From Armatimonadota bacterium (lineage in GTDB: Bacteria; Armatimonadota; Fimbriimonadia; Fimbriimonadales; Fimbriimonadaceae): a stretch of 34,184 bases of DNA. A model generated the notes under the pieces. That model made no database searches and was not told where the DNA came from. It was given only the letters and a program-made list of their open reading frames with translations. The position numbers and the translations under genes are program-made. Positions 23,414 through 32,551 of the stretch are shown here, piece by piece (within the stretch, counting starts at the first letter, position 1; each line of letters opens with the position of its first letter). The stretch lies in assembly GCA_021413725.1 (NCBI GenBank), contig JAIOPU010000060.1, positions 1 through 34,184 of the forward strand, read 5' to 3'.

Positions 23414-23505
23414 GCCATCAGTATTTGACAGCACAGGGAACCCACAGCAGAAGGAGTGCCTATTATTGAGCTTTGGCTAAACTAAAAACCCCACTTGTTC
23501 AGATT

Positions 23506-26500
23506 TTACAGCTGCAACAGATGTTTCAGCGAGTCTTCGTGCCCGGGTTGCAACTCTAGCACTCGCTCAAAGTGCGCTTTGGCAAGTTCGCTCTGTCCAC
23601 GCCTCAAGTGGAAGATGCCAAGGAAGTATGAGGCATCGGGGATGTTCCGGCTGGCGAGATGCCTGAGCCTTGGCTCGGCGAGGTGTTCGAGGTCGTGGTT
23701 CAGCATGAACTTCACGAGGTAGAGATGTGCATCGTCTCGGTGCTGGCATTCCGCAACCGCTGTTTCTAGGGCTCGAAGTGCGGCTGGTACACCATCGGTG
23801 GCGAGCAAGAATTTCTCGGTCATCGAAAGGTAGTTGGTTGAAATTCCTTCGACGCTTCGAACGTGCTGTGTCGCGTCTCGCGCGGCTTTATTATCGCCAC
23901 ATGCCAAAGCGGCGTCAAAAAGGGCAAAGGCTGACGGAGTGAAACCGGCTGATGAGGCAAGAGATTGTAACCAAAGTTCTTTGGCCCGGGGGTAATTACC
24001 AATTTGAGCATAGAGGGAGGCAAGATTGAACAGCGTCTTGTGTCCGACTATGGCAACATCGTAACTGGAGTAAAAGCCCGTCGTCTCCTCAGCGAAAATA
24101 GTCTCGTATGCTTGGATGGCTGCCTCAGTGTTCCCAAGCATGCTGTGGGTCATGCCAAGATGAAAGTAGAGTTCAGGGTCCCATCCGACGCGCTCAAGTC
24201 CTGCAACAAAAACGGGGATAGCTGCTTCTGGACTGATGGCTTCGCGAACACTAACGCCTTTGAGAGCATAGGCCTTGCGCAGGTGAGACTCGGCTCCCGT
24301 CGCCTTGGCGATGGAGTCGGTGAGCCACTGAATCGCTTGTTCGTGCTCACCCGTGAAATGAGCCGTCATACCAAGGTTAAACAGGACAAACGGGTGCTCT
24401 GGATTGTCGGCTAGGTCAAGTGCGAGCAGCTGACTGTCGCGCTCGCGCTTACGCTTTTGGCCGTCCTCCGAAGTGTCGTACCCGGAGTGATAGACCACCG
24501 CTTCGCACCGCGCGATGCGGCCGGGGTGCTCATTGAGGGCGGGTAGTATTTGCTCGTGGATGTGGAGGGAAAACTTAAGGCCGGGATAGTTGCGGAAGAG
24601 CTTGACGTGATCGACCCGGGTTCCCGAGTTCTCACCTTCATCGAGGAACTGCACCGGCACAACAAACCCATGCACGTCGGATGGCGCCTGGAGCGCGGCT
24701 TGGAGGATTGCTTCGCCTGAAGCCAGGGGCAATGTGTCATCGGCGTCTAGCCAAAATATCCAGTCTCCGGTGGCATAGCTTAAGGACTGGTTTCGCGCTA
24801 CGGAGAACGAGTTCTCCCACGGGTGCTCGTAGACTTGTGCACCGTGCGACCGTGCAATCGCGATGGTCTCATCTGTTGAGCCGGTGTCAATGATGATCGT
24901 CTCATAAAAGAAGGGAATGGCACTCTTAAGACAAGCATCAATGACTCTTTCTTCGTTTTTGACAATCATACAGAGCGAAATCCGCGCTTTTTTGGCCAGT
25001 TTGACAATTTGTTCACGGAGCTTCTCTGGCTTGCGAGCAGGATTAAACACAATGCGCTCACTGCTTGTTCCGGGAAGGCAGTTCACAAACCCAGTCTGCA
25101 GGTCTTCCTGCCACTTATGGTTAAACTTGCGGGAATTCTCTTCAAGGAGCCGCTGAGGCTGGGGGATCGCGTTGTGAATCGTCTTTGAGCCTACATGATG
25201 GACAAAGCTAGTCCCTGAGATGAGCATTTTGTACCCCGCGCGGCGAATGCGGTAGCAGAGGTCGTTATCTTCAAACATCCCAAGCCCAAAGCGCTCGTCG
25301 AATGCACCAACTTCGCTCAGCACACTCTGGCGCACGAGCAAGCAAAAGCCAACCAGCATATCAATCTCAATGTCGTCTTGCCCGAGGCTCGCAAAAAGGT
25401 CGGCATAGAGTCCGAGCCGGTCCAGATGTGTGTAGGTGATGCGAGTTGCCTGGAAGTGGCCCACATTATTGGAATATGGGCCGACGGCGGCGATACTGCC
25501 TGATGTTTCTAGCGAGCGAATGAGAGCACGCAGGGCAACCTCTGGCATGAACGCATCGCTATTGAGGAAGAGCACATAGTCCCCGGCGGCACATGCATAT
25601 CCCTGGTTCGAGGCTTTCGCGAATCCCAGATTAGCCTCATTTTCGATGAGGGTGACGAACGGAAAGGACTTCGCAACTTCTCTCGCGTTGTCGAGACTTG
25701 CATTGTCCACGACGATGACTTCCTTCAAGAGCGATGCAAACGGGGCTAGGGTTTGCAAGCATTCGGTGAGTTCTTCGGCGGCTCCGTAGACCGGAATGAC
25801 AATGGACATCTTTGAAAGGTCTGCCTCAATGGAGACGGGTTCGGCGGCCTTGAAGGTTGAAGCCAGAATCTCAGGCACGGGAATTCGCTCCGCCCAGCCG
25901 TAGGCTTCAGGGTGCGTCGGATGGAGGTTGTTGCTCATGGGGTCCATGTCCCAGCCTTTCCAGACCTTCGAGTACCAGTTCGGGACAAGTTCGTCTTTAT
26001 GACTCCATGTCCCCACCTTGCGACGAATCCGGCTATCGGAACCCGCATACGACATGTGGTGCAAGATGCCGTACTCCTCTCCAAGAACCAATGCTCGACC
26101 GCCAGAAAACTCACGCAAATACGTGTGCTCGACGGTGTGCAAATTCAAAAAGAGCATCGGGGTTCTGCGCTCCCTAGGGCGAATGACGAACTCTGGAGAC
26201 TTCCAGTACGTGTCGTTCTGCACGTAGACCCTGTCGGCAAGATCAGATTCGGCGAGTTTAAGAAGGGCCGTCAGTAGTTCGGGTTCAATGACTTCATCGG
26301 TGTCGGGAATGAGGCAGTGGGTGAAGCCGCGCTCTTTGAGGAGGGCATAGGCTTCACGTCGATGTATCCCTTCGTCAGTCCAATCTCCTTCAATGACGGT
26401 CAGTCTCAGCTTTTCGGCAAGGGCGATGGTCGCTTTGTAGTCTCCCTGGTCGGCGTTCCACGAAACGCGGCTGACAAACGCAAAGAGCTCACCTGCTCCT

Positions 26501-26571
26501 CGAAAGCTCTCGGCGGCGGCTTCAAAGAACTCAATATCATCATGGACTAGGAACGCAACCGCGACAGACAT
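23506..26571 (-). CDS. Three-domain glycosyltransferase with C-terminal TPR repeats
   Basis: A protein of 1021 residues from ATG 26571 (a GTG two codons earlier is possible). Domain 1 (about 5-240) is GT-A-like with LIPDTDEVIEPELL and a WSHK...PNWYSKVWKGWD segment. Domain 2 (about 257-490) is a family 2 transferase: MSIVIPVYGAAEEL, VVDNAS, YVLFLNSDAFM, MFEDNDLCYR. Domain 3 (about 533-710) is a second family 2 unit: SLCMIVKNEERVIDACL, IIDTGSTDETIAIAR, WIFWLDADD. Residues about 720-1021 form TPR repeats (LFNLGMTAHFTGEHEQAIQWL, LYFHLGMTHSMLGNTEAAIQ). All acidic metal sites look intact. It probably builds a surface glycan or glycosylates a protein, with TPRs binding partners. No other glycan genes flank it except possibly 26622-27332. 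Confidence 0.85.
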   Translation of the reverse strand: MSVAVAFLVHDDIEFFEAAAESFRGAGELFAFVSRVSWNADQGDYKATIALAEKLRLTVIEGDWTDEGIHRREAYALLKERGFTHCLIPDTDEVIEPELLTALLKLAESDLADRVYVQNDTYWKSPEFVIRPRERRTPMLFLNLHTVEHTYLREFSGGRALVLGEEYGILHHMSYAGSDSRIRRKVGTWSHKDELVPNWYSKVWKGWDMDPMSNNLHPTHPEAYGWAERIPVPEILASTFKAAEPVSIEADLSKMSIVIPVYGAAEELTECLQTLAPFASLLKEVIVVDNASLDNAREVAKSFPFVTLIENEANLGFAKASNQGYACAAGDYVLFLNSDAFMPEVALRALIRSLETSGSIAAVGPYSNNVGHFQATRITYTHLDRLGLYADLFASLGQDDIEIDMLVGFCLLVRQSVLSEVGAFDERFGLGMFEDNDLCYRIRRAGYKMLISGTSFVHHVGSKTIHNAIPQPQRLLEENSRKFNHKWQEDLQTGFVNCLPGTSSERIVFNPARKPEKLREQIVKLAKKARISLCMIVKNEERVIDACLKSAIPFFYETIIIDTGSTDETIAIARSHGAQVYEHPWENSFSVARNQSLSYATGDWIFWLDADDTLPLASGEAILQAALQAPSDVHGFVVPVQFLDEGENSGTRVDHVKLFRNYPGLKFSLHIHEQILPALNEHPGRIARCEAVVYHSGYDTSEDGQKRKRERDSQLLALDLADNPEHPFVLFNLGMTAHFTGEHEQAIQWLTDSIAKATGAESHLRKAYALKGVSVREAISPEAAIPVFVAGLERVGWDPELYFHLGMTHSMLGNTEAAIQAYETIFAEETTGFYSSYDVAIVGHKTLFNLASLYAQIGNYPRAKELWLQSLASSAGFTPSAFALFDAALACGDNKAARDATQHVRSVEGISTNYLSMTEKFLLATDGVPAALRALETAVAECQHRDDAHLYLVKFMLNHDLEHLAEPRLRHLASRNIPDASYFLGIFHLRRGQSELAKAHFERVLELQPGHEDSLKHLLQL

Positions 26572-26577
26572 TCCCAC

Positions 26578-26583
26578 AGTATA
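26578..26583 (-). promoter_or_regulatory. -10 box TATACT six bases before the glycosyltransferase ATG
   Basis: Minus-strand TATACT is followed by GTGGGA and ATG. No -35 is clear. The spacing would put the transcript start at the first codon, as for the regulator at 1422. Confidence 0.45.
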
Positions 26584-26621
26584 AACTTATTGCCACCCTG
26601 CTCGGGGTAGCATCGCTAAAA

Positions 26622-27332
26622 GTGCAATCAAATCACCGCTTAACGCTAGAAACAAAGGTTTGGGAGAAGGACTGGCGACGCCTCATTCTCTTAGAGGAGT
26701 GCAAGCACATCTTCGAGCGTATTCTCACGCCTTGCCACCGGAGACTCCTCATCAACAATGTCGAAGATCCCAAAGCCGTGGCAGGCTACGCCGAAAAGCT
26801 CGTCGCGAAGGGAATTTTGGACGAGGTCGTCATCGTAGATTCTCATATTGAAGCCGCGCTCACGCATTTTAAGCTTTCAAAAGAGTCGTTAGGGATTGGT
26901 TTTGCCTACTCAGCGGCAGAACTTGTGGGAATTTTCACCTGCGAGACGGAGTACCTTGCCCACTTCGCGGGGGATTGCCGGATGCTCCACTACTCGCATT
27001 GGTGCGAAGATGGCATGAACACTTTAGCTGAAAATAACGATATAGCAGTGGTGAATCCCATTTGGAATGGTGACGTGCTTGAAGTTGAAAAAGAAGCTAC
27101 CGAAAGAGTAAGGAACTACTGTCTGGGTTACGGGTTTAGCGATCAGTGCTACCTTGTGCGGACGATGGACTTACTGAATGCCGATTTAACCCAGATTCAC
27201 CCCGATTCGAGGGGGTTTCCGGCCTACGGTGGGGAGCTTTTTGAAAAGCGCGTTGATGGGTGGATGCGAACCGAGGGACGCCTCCGAGCGACGGATTTGA
27301 CTGCAACCTACGTTCATGGAGGTCAGCTTTAG
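26622..27332 (+). CDS. Uncharacterised protein divergent from the glycosyltransferase
   Basis: A protein of 236 residues from GTG 26622, without a Shine-Dalgarno site; TAGCAT nine bases upstream could be a leaderless -10. The N-terminus reads VWEKDWRRLILLEECKHIFE, then CHRRLLINNVEDPKAVAGYA with a VIVDSHIEAALTHFKL segment. The middle contains YLAHFAGDCRMLHYSHWCED and DIAVVNPIWNGDVLEVEKEA, and the end has HPDSRGFPAYGGELFEKRVDGWM. The conserved-looking Asp, His and Trp residues suggest an enzyme, and it resembles a GT-A-type transferase in layout, but I cannot name a family. Only 50 bases separate it from the divergent glycosyltransferase start, so a joint role in glycan assembly is plausible. 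Confidence 0.6.
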   Translation: MQSNHRLTLETKVWEKDWRRLILLEECKHIFERILTPCHRRLLINNVEDPKAVAGYAEKLVAKGILDEVVIVDSHIEAALTHFKLSKESLGIGFAYSAAELVGIFTCETEYLAHFAGDCRMLHYSHWCEDGMNTLAENNDIAVVNPIWNGDVLEVEKEATERVRNYCLGYGFSDQCYLVRTMDLLNADLTQIHPDSRGFPAYGGELFEKRVDGWMRTEGRLRATDLTATYVHGGQL

Positions 27333-27348
27333 GGGCTGAACTTGCAAA

Positions 27349-27657
27349 ATGCGCGAAGTTGTTGGGTGCGGTGGGGTTCCGGGGGATGGTCCTTACATTA
27401 AGGTTTCGGCGACATTTCGAACCCAAACCCTGAATAATTGCCGTTGCATCTGCAACGGATGCGCTACCGCGGTGGAAATTTGTAACTTTTTAACGAAACT
27501 AATTGAAGGCCGAGACCCGTCAAAGTTACTGAGCCTGGAACTTTCGGATATGCACGTGCTGTTTCCCAATGTAGCAGACGGCAAAGGATTCTATCGGGAT
27601 CTGGCTCTGGAAGCAATTTTAGCTTTATGCAAGCAATGTTTCGAGGATGTAGAGTAA
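27349..27657 (+). CDS. Possible NifU/IscU-like iron-sulfur scaffold protein
   Basis: A protein of 102 residues. The pattern IKVSATFRTQTLNNCRCICN, then GCATAVEICNFLTKLIEGRD and a C-terminal LALEAILALCKQCFED resembles NifU/IscU. That family has a GC.....a.s..l..li.G segment, a middle linker and a final A...A......C. The expected third ligand Asp/Cys arrangement is not all clear, and the protein is shorter than the 125-150 residues usual for IscU. It could instead be a distantly related Cys-rich protein. It starts 16 bases after the stop of the preceding gene, so it may share an operon. Any metal binding is inferred only. Confidence 0.45.
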   Translation: MREVVGCGGVPGDGPYIKVSATFRTQTLNNCRCICNGCATAVEICNFLTKLIEGRDPSKLLSLELSDMHVLFPNVADGKGFYRDLALEAILALCKQCFEDVE

Positions 27658-27678
27658 GGTTGCAATTGGAGCAAAACT

Positions 27679-27849
27679 ATGGCAGAAAATCAGACCGAGA
27701 ATACGCAGTGTGAACTCAAGCCCTGTCCGCCCAGTTGGTGTGTGAATGGAGATCAGACGACCGTGCCGAATCCCCACCAGCCCGCAAGTGATTGCCAAAT
27801 GAGCAAAGTGAACTCCCCTGGGCCAAATTGTATTCAGTACTCAGGCTAG
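27679..27849 (+). CDS. 56-residue Cys/Pro-containing protein upstream of RHS
   Basis: ATG 27679 follows GGAG at a good distance of eight bases. The product begins MAENQTENTQCELKPCPPSW and continues CVNGDQTTVPNPHQPASDCQ, MSKVNSPGPNCIQYSG. It has five Cys, many Pro and Asn, no signal and no membrane segment. It lies 24 bases before the RHS start and may be an accessory, such as an adaptor. I recognise no family. Confidence 0.6.
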   Translation: MAENQTENTQCELKPCPPSWCVNGDQTTVPNPHQPASDCQMSKVNSPGPNCIQYSG

Positions 27850-27873
27850 CAGAGCACATTAGAGACTAAATCT

Positions 27874-30800
27874 ATGAATCGTCATGTCCACCCGTCCTTT
27901 GAAGGAGTCTTCGACCCCTACTCTCCGCGCCCGGTCCCAACTACTGGTGAACTCTTTGTCGATCCTGAGATTAGCCTGAAGGCCAAGAAGTTCAATCTTG
28001 ACATCAGTTTCTACTACAGCAGTACAGCCACCAACTCGAACAAGGAGTTCGGCACGCAAAGGACAATTTCTCTTAAAGGAAGGGTCGTGTCCCATTCTGA
28101 TGGGGTTTATGTTGAGCGGGATAATTTTCTGAAGTATGCCTATGCGGTTTCGACGCAAGGTGGAGGAATCACCACCTACATGTCGGGGCAAACGGCCCAG
28201 GGTGTTCGGAATGGGCTGACCTTCAACGGAAGTAAGTTCACGGAAACAACGCCTTCTGGGTTTGTCTATGAGTACGATCACGCGGTAAGCGGCGCAAGCG
28301 CGCCAAGCCTATATCTCTTGACGGCCATGAAGGACGCTCAAGGCGTGACGCAGACCATTGCCTACGGAACCGGGGTCGAGGTCGATCTCATAAAGACCAT
28401 CACTGTCCCCGGTGGAAAAGTCGTTACCTTTAGTTACGTTGCAGGCGCAACGGTTTCGCTGCTGAGCACCATTGAGGATTGGAGCAATCGCCCGACCACG
28501 CTCCAATACGATGCAAACCGAAACCTAACTACATTGATGTCCCCAAGCGGATGCATCACCAAATACGGCTATGTTTTGACCAGCGGCCAGTATTTGATGA
28601 CGAGCATCGAAGACCCGTTTGGCTATCAGACGAACTATGCTTTCGATTCACGGGGGCGGGTGACGAGCATGACCGCAGGTGCGGGAACTTGGAACTACTC
28701 CTTTGCCAACCACTCAAGCACGATGACAAACCCAGCAGGCGGGATCACCTCGTACGCGATGGGAACGAATAATCGCCCCCTCACTGTGGAGTACCCCGCC
28801 GGATACGTGGTGACCTACGGCTACGATACGAATGGATTCATAAACCTTCAGCAAATGCCTCACGGCGATGTTTTGAGCATGGTTTTTGCGACCAATGGTC
28901 AGCCGCAGGTACAGCGCGATGCTCTCGGTAACGCCACTAGCTTCGGCTACGACGCGGCGGGCAACCTCGTCAGCGTCCTGGACGCCATGGGTGGGGTTGT
29001 GACGATGGCCTACAACGGCGACCGCACGATGGCCTCCCGGATGGACCAGCTCGGACGCGTCACGACGTGGACGTACAACGCCGATGGCACAACCAAAACA
29101 GTAACCGATCCGCGTGGGCTGGTGACTTCGATGGGCTACGACGCAACCGGAAATGTAGTTTCTGTGCAGTCCTCGTTTGGCGCGGTGACTACGCACGCTT
29201 ACGATACGCTCAATCGCCGAATCGCAACGACTGATCCTCTGGGTCGAACTACAACTACGGCGTACGACACGGGCGACCACGTCATTTCTACCACCAACGC
29301 GATGCTTGAAACGTCGCAGTACATTTGGAATGGTTGTCGCATGGTGGCGCAGGTCAATCCACTCAATCAACGGACTACCATAACCTACGACCGATTTGGC
29401 AATAAGTCCACCGTCATGGATGCCCTCGGCAACGTCGCCACGATGCAGTACAACGTCATAGGAGATTTGACGACGCTTATTGATGCTGCAGGCGGCGTTT
29501 CGACAATGGCCTACAATGCTGCGAGGCAGCTTCTCACGAGCTACAATCCGCTTGGTTTTGCGACCACGAGCATTTATGACACGAGTGGGCGGCGGGTTGC
29601 GACGCAGAATGCGCGGGGTTTTAGCACAACGAATACCCTTGATGCGCGGAGCAAGATCGTTTCGACTACCGATGCGCTCGGCAACATCACCGAATACGCC
29701 TACGACAATTTGGGCAGGCAAATAGAAGTTAAGACTCCGCTAGGTTTCCGCACGACTACGGTGTTTGACGCGGCTAGCCAGGTCATTGCCAATATCGATG
29801 CGCTAACCAATCGCACCACAACGAGCTACAACAAGGATGGTCAGCCGGTGACGATGATGGATGCCTTGGGCCGAATTTCGACGACGGTTTATGAGACTAA
29901 CAGCACGAGGCCGATTGCGGAAATTAGCCCGCTTGGGTTTACTCATACAGTTTCGTATAATTTGGCGAGCCAACCGGTAACGATGATGGACCCGGGTGGA
30001 AATATCTCCTCAACGGTCTATGACCTTGCTGGTCGCCAAATCGCTCGGGTGAATGCCATCGGTGGGCGCGTGACGACAAGTTACAACGCGGCGGGCCAAG
30101 TTGTCTCGATGGCAAATGAGCTCAACAAGGTGACGACATTCACGCTGGATGCGCTCGGCCGACAGATTGACGCGAAGAGTCCGCTGGGGAATGTGACGAG
30201 CAAGGTGTACGACAAACTGGGGCGACAGATTGCTTCGGTGGACGCCTTGGGCAACCGATTCACAACTTCTTATGACGCGGCAGGAAGGCCCGTGACGAGT
30301 ATTACCGCTCTCGGGTTTGTAACGACTAATACCTTTGACAAGAATTCAAATCTCACCGCGACTCAGAATCCACGCGGCTTCTTGACCACGCACAGCTACG
30401 ATGCGCTTGACCGGGTGGTGACTTCGATGGATGCTTTGAATACCATCACGAGCAATGTTTTTGACGCCGATGGGCGGCAGACGGTGATGGTGGATGCGCT
30501 TGGGGGCCGAATTACGATGGCCTACTCGAATCGCAATGAGATGATTGCCATCGGCAACCAACTTGGGCAGATAACCACCTACGCTTTTGATGCGGCAGGG
30601 CAGGCGAGTACTCGAAAGTTCGCCAATGGTGATGTTACAAGTTATGGCTTTGATGCAAATGGGCGGCTTGCAAGTACCTTGTATGCGGACGCGACTCGGG
30701 TGACCATGCAATACGACTCTCGTGGGAACAATACCACGATGCTTGATTCGACGGGAACCACAACGTTTGCCTTTGATGCGTTGAGTCGGACGGTTGGGAC

Positions 30801-32541
30801 GACAAGGCCGGGACCGTTTGTTCAAGCCTATACCTTTGATTCAGCGAGTCAAAGAACCCGTTTAGTAGACCCGAATACTGGGGTTACGACTTATGCGTTT
30901 GACGCTGATGGACGAGTCGTGAGCTTTATGGACCCAAGTACGAAGGTAACTACGATTGCCTACGATGTGCGGAACATGAAGACAACCACGACGTACCAAA
31001 GCGGACGGGTCCAGGCCTGGACGTTTGATGCGGACGGACGCAATACGGTGATTAGCGACAAGAATGGCGCTACTGTTCTTCAGTTGATGACGTATACCTT
31101 CGACAACAACAGTAACCGTGAGTCTGCGAGAGACTCAAATGGTTCGGTGACGACTTATTCCTTTGACGGTAAAGACCGCTTGACGCAGGACTTGACGACA
31201 GGAACTTCGGCGCATACGTACGACTATACGTTTGACTCCAGAGACAATTTGGTAACCAATAACGAGTCGGGGACGGTTGTGACGATGGCGTATGATGCCG
31301 CTTCCAGGCTGGTGACTTCGATCTCTGGTTCTTCAATTACGACTTACACGTTCGATGTCAATGGCAATATGACGAACGCGAATCAGGCCGGAACACGCAC
31401 AACGATGACCTTTGACAAGGAAAATCGATTGGCTTCGCATAACATCGGAGGCGGTAAATTCGGCTTGACCAACGTCTCTTACGACGGAATCGGTCGAAAG
31501 ACGAAGTCTCAGAAATCTGCAGATATTGTTGATTTTGTTTGGGATGATTGGAATCTGCTCGGCGGCAATTTTGCCCTCGTTCCATTCCCCGCACCGACAA
31601 TGTCTACTCTCCTCCACATTGTGGACGGACTGATGTTGGCGGAGACGGACGTATCTTCCGTTACCCGCACTGATTACCTTGTGGACTTCTTGGGTTCGAT
31701 CACAGGCCTCACCAATTCCTCCGCAGCGGTTTCTGGGACTCGTCGGTTTAAGCCGTACGGGCCGTTGCTTTCGGGAAGCGATGCGTCGGGTTGGACTGGG
31801 AATACGGGGAGTCGGTATACGTCTTTACTCTTTGCGGAACAATACAATAAGTATAGGCATTACTCAAGTACGAGTAAGCAATGGGTAACGCGAGACCCCA
31901 TTTGGCCTAGACAGTTAGCGTATGGTTATACCGGGGGGAACCCAGTTACCAAGATTGATCCGAGTGGGTTAACGGCGATAACATTTCCTGCTATAGGAAC
32001 TGCAATTGAATTCGTTGGAGGTACCGTAGTGGCAATTGGTGCGACCGTGGTCTGTTCTGTTTATGCGATTGGAACCTCGTGCTATCAAATTTGTACCTAT
32101 GATATAAACGATCCTTCAAGAGATGGTTACTTTACAGGTGCAGGTCGATGTGTGGCGAACTATTTTTATCCGCTACCCGTTGAATCATCACCTATGGATC
32201 GAGTGATACAAATTAGCCGCCTTCCCTATTGTCCGGCGAGAAAACCATTGCGCCCCGGGATTGAGCCTGATAACCCCTATTTCCCGCCCGTTCTGCCGAT
32301 CAACCCGAAAGGGCCTCCTGGATGCGAATTCTACGTGGTACCCTGCGCACCGATCATAACTGTAGATCCAGCAGGTATACACGGACCAGACCTCTGGATA
32401 ACGCACGGCTACGGAACATGCTACGGCGTTCATACGCATATTGTGTTTGGATATCGATTACCTCCATCGTGTGATTGCAAATATGGCAAACGGGTCCCTT
32501 TGACATGCTTCGGATTGTTTGTGCCCGGTCCAAGATTCTGA
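27874..32541 (+). CDS. RHS/YD-repeat protein with variable C-terminal tip (candidate toxin)
   Basis: A protein of 1555 residues. The N-terminal 200 (DPEISLKAKKFNLDISFYYS and on) resembles the DUF6531-like start of RHS shells. Residues about 200-1300 are dozens of YD repeats (G..TTYAYDALGR-type), which build a hollow beta-shell. The RHS core end is seen at LLFAEQYNKYRHYSSTSKQW, VTRDPIWP and KIDPSGL (to residue 1366). The tip is residues 1367-1555. It has a hydrophobic stretch (about 1380-1400), a Pro-rich linker and 11 Cys, ending HTHIVFGYRLPPSCDCKYGK and PLTCFGLFVPGPRF. RHS tips are usually toxins released inside the shell; this tip matches no toxin I know. No signal peptide is seen. A predicted immunity gene follows 11 bases later. 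Confidence 0.92.
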   Translation: MNRHVHPSFEGVFDPYSPRPVPTTGELFVDPEISLKAKKFNLDISFYYSSTATNSNKEFGTQRTISLKGRVVSHSDGVYVERDNFLKYAYAVSTQGGGITTYMSGQTAQGVRNGLTFNGSKFTETTPSGFVYEYDHAVSGASAPSLYLLTAMKDAQGVTQTIAYGTGVEVDLIKTITVPGGKVVTFSYVAGATVSLLSTIEDWSNRPTTLQYDANRNLTTLMSPSGCITKYGYVLTSGQYLMTSIEDPFGYQTNYAFDSRGRVTSMTAGAGTWNYSFANHSSTMTNPAGGITSYAMGTNNRPLTVEYPAGYVVTYGYDTNGFINLQQMPHGDVLSMVFATNGQPQVQRDALGNATSFGYDAAGNLVSVLDAMGGVVTMAYNGDRTMASRMDQLGRVTTWTYNADGTTKTVTDPRGLVTSMGYDATGNVVSVQSSFGAVTTHAYDTLNRRIATTDPLGRTTTTAYDTGDHVISTTNAMLETSQYIWNGCRMVAQVNPLNQRTTITYDRFGNKSTVMDALGNVATMQYNVIGDLTTLIDAAGGVSTMAYNAARQLLTSYNPLGFATTSIYDTSGRRVATQNARGFSTTNTLDARSKIVSTTDALGNITEYAYDNLGRQIEVKTPLGFRTTTVFDAASQVIANIDALTNRTTTSYNKDGQPVTMMDALGRISTTVYETNSTRPIAEISPLGFTHTVSYNLASQPVTMMDPGGNISSTVYDLAGRQIARVNAIGGRVTTSYNAAGQVVSMANELNKVTTFTLDALGRQIDAKSPLGNVTSKVYDKLGRQIASVDALGNRFTTSYDAAGRPVTSITALGFVTTNTFDKNSNLTATQNPRGFLTTHSYDALDRVVTSMDALNTITSNVFDADGRQTVMVDALGGRITMAYSNRNEMIAIGNQLGQITTYAFDAAGQASTRKFANGDVTSYGFDANGRLASTLYADATRVTMQYDSRGNNTTMLDSTGTTTFAFDALSRTVGTTRPGPFVQAYTFDSASQRTRLVDPNTGVTTYAFDADGRVVSFMDPSTKVTTIAYDVRNMKTTTTYQSGRVQAWTFDADGRNTVISDKNGATVLQLMTYTFDNNSNRESARDSNGSVTTYSFDGKDRLTQDLTTGTSAHTYDYTFDSRDNLVTNNESGTVVTMAYDAASRLVTSISGSSITTYTFDVNGNMTNANQAGTRTTMTFDKENRLASHNIGGGKFGLTNVSYDGIGRKTKSQKSADIVDFVWDDWNLLGGNFALVPFPAPTMSTLLHIVDGLMLAETDVSSVTRTDYLVDFLGSITGLTNSSAAVSGTRRFKPYGPLLSGSDASGWTGNTGSRYTSLLFAEQYNKYRHYSSTSKQWVTRDPIWPRQLAYGYTGGNPVTKIDPSGLTAITFPAIGTAIEFVGGTVVAIGATVVCSVYAIGTSCYQICTYDINDPSRDGYFTGAGRCVANYFYPLPVESSPMDRVIQISRLPYCPARKPLRPGIEPDNPYFPPVLPINPKGPPGCEFYVVPCAPIITVDPAGIHGPDLWITHGYGTCYGVHTHIVFGYRLPPSCDCKYGKRVPLTCFGLFVPGPRF

Positions 32542-32551
32542 AGAGGTCAAT

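Larger units (their letters stand above)
22208..23434. mobile_element. Boundary segment of an integrated element
   Basis: The tRNA-Val 3' fragment, clustered GAGAC motifs, a DprA-like gene, a small accessory gene, a strong terminator and an AlpA-type HTH gene lie together in 1.2 kb. No integrase is visible and the far boundary is unknown. It may be the surviving end of a degraded element or the left end of one that runs right through the glycosyltransferase and RHS region. Confidence 0.55.

Noticed and set aside
28714-29721. Open minus-strand frame of 335 codons
   Set aside because: It lies wholly antisense to the RHS repeats; its Arg/His/Val-rich text is the shadow of repetitive Thr/Asp/Tyr codons.
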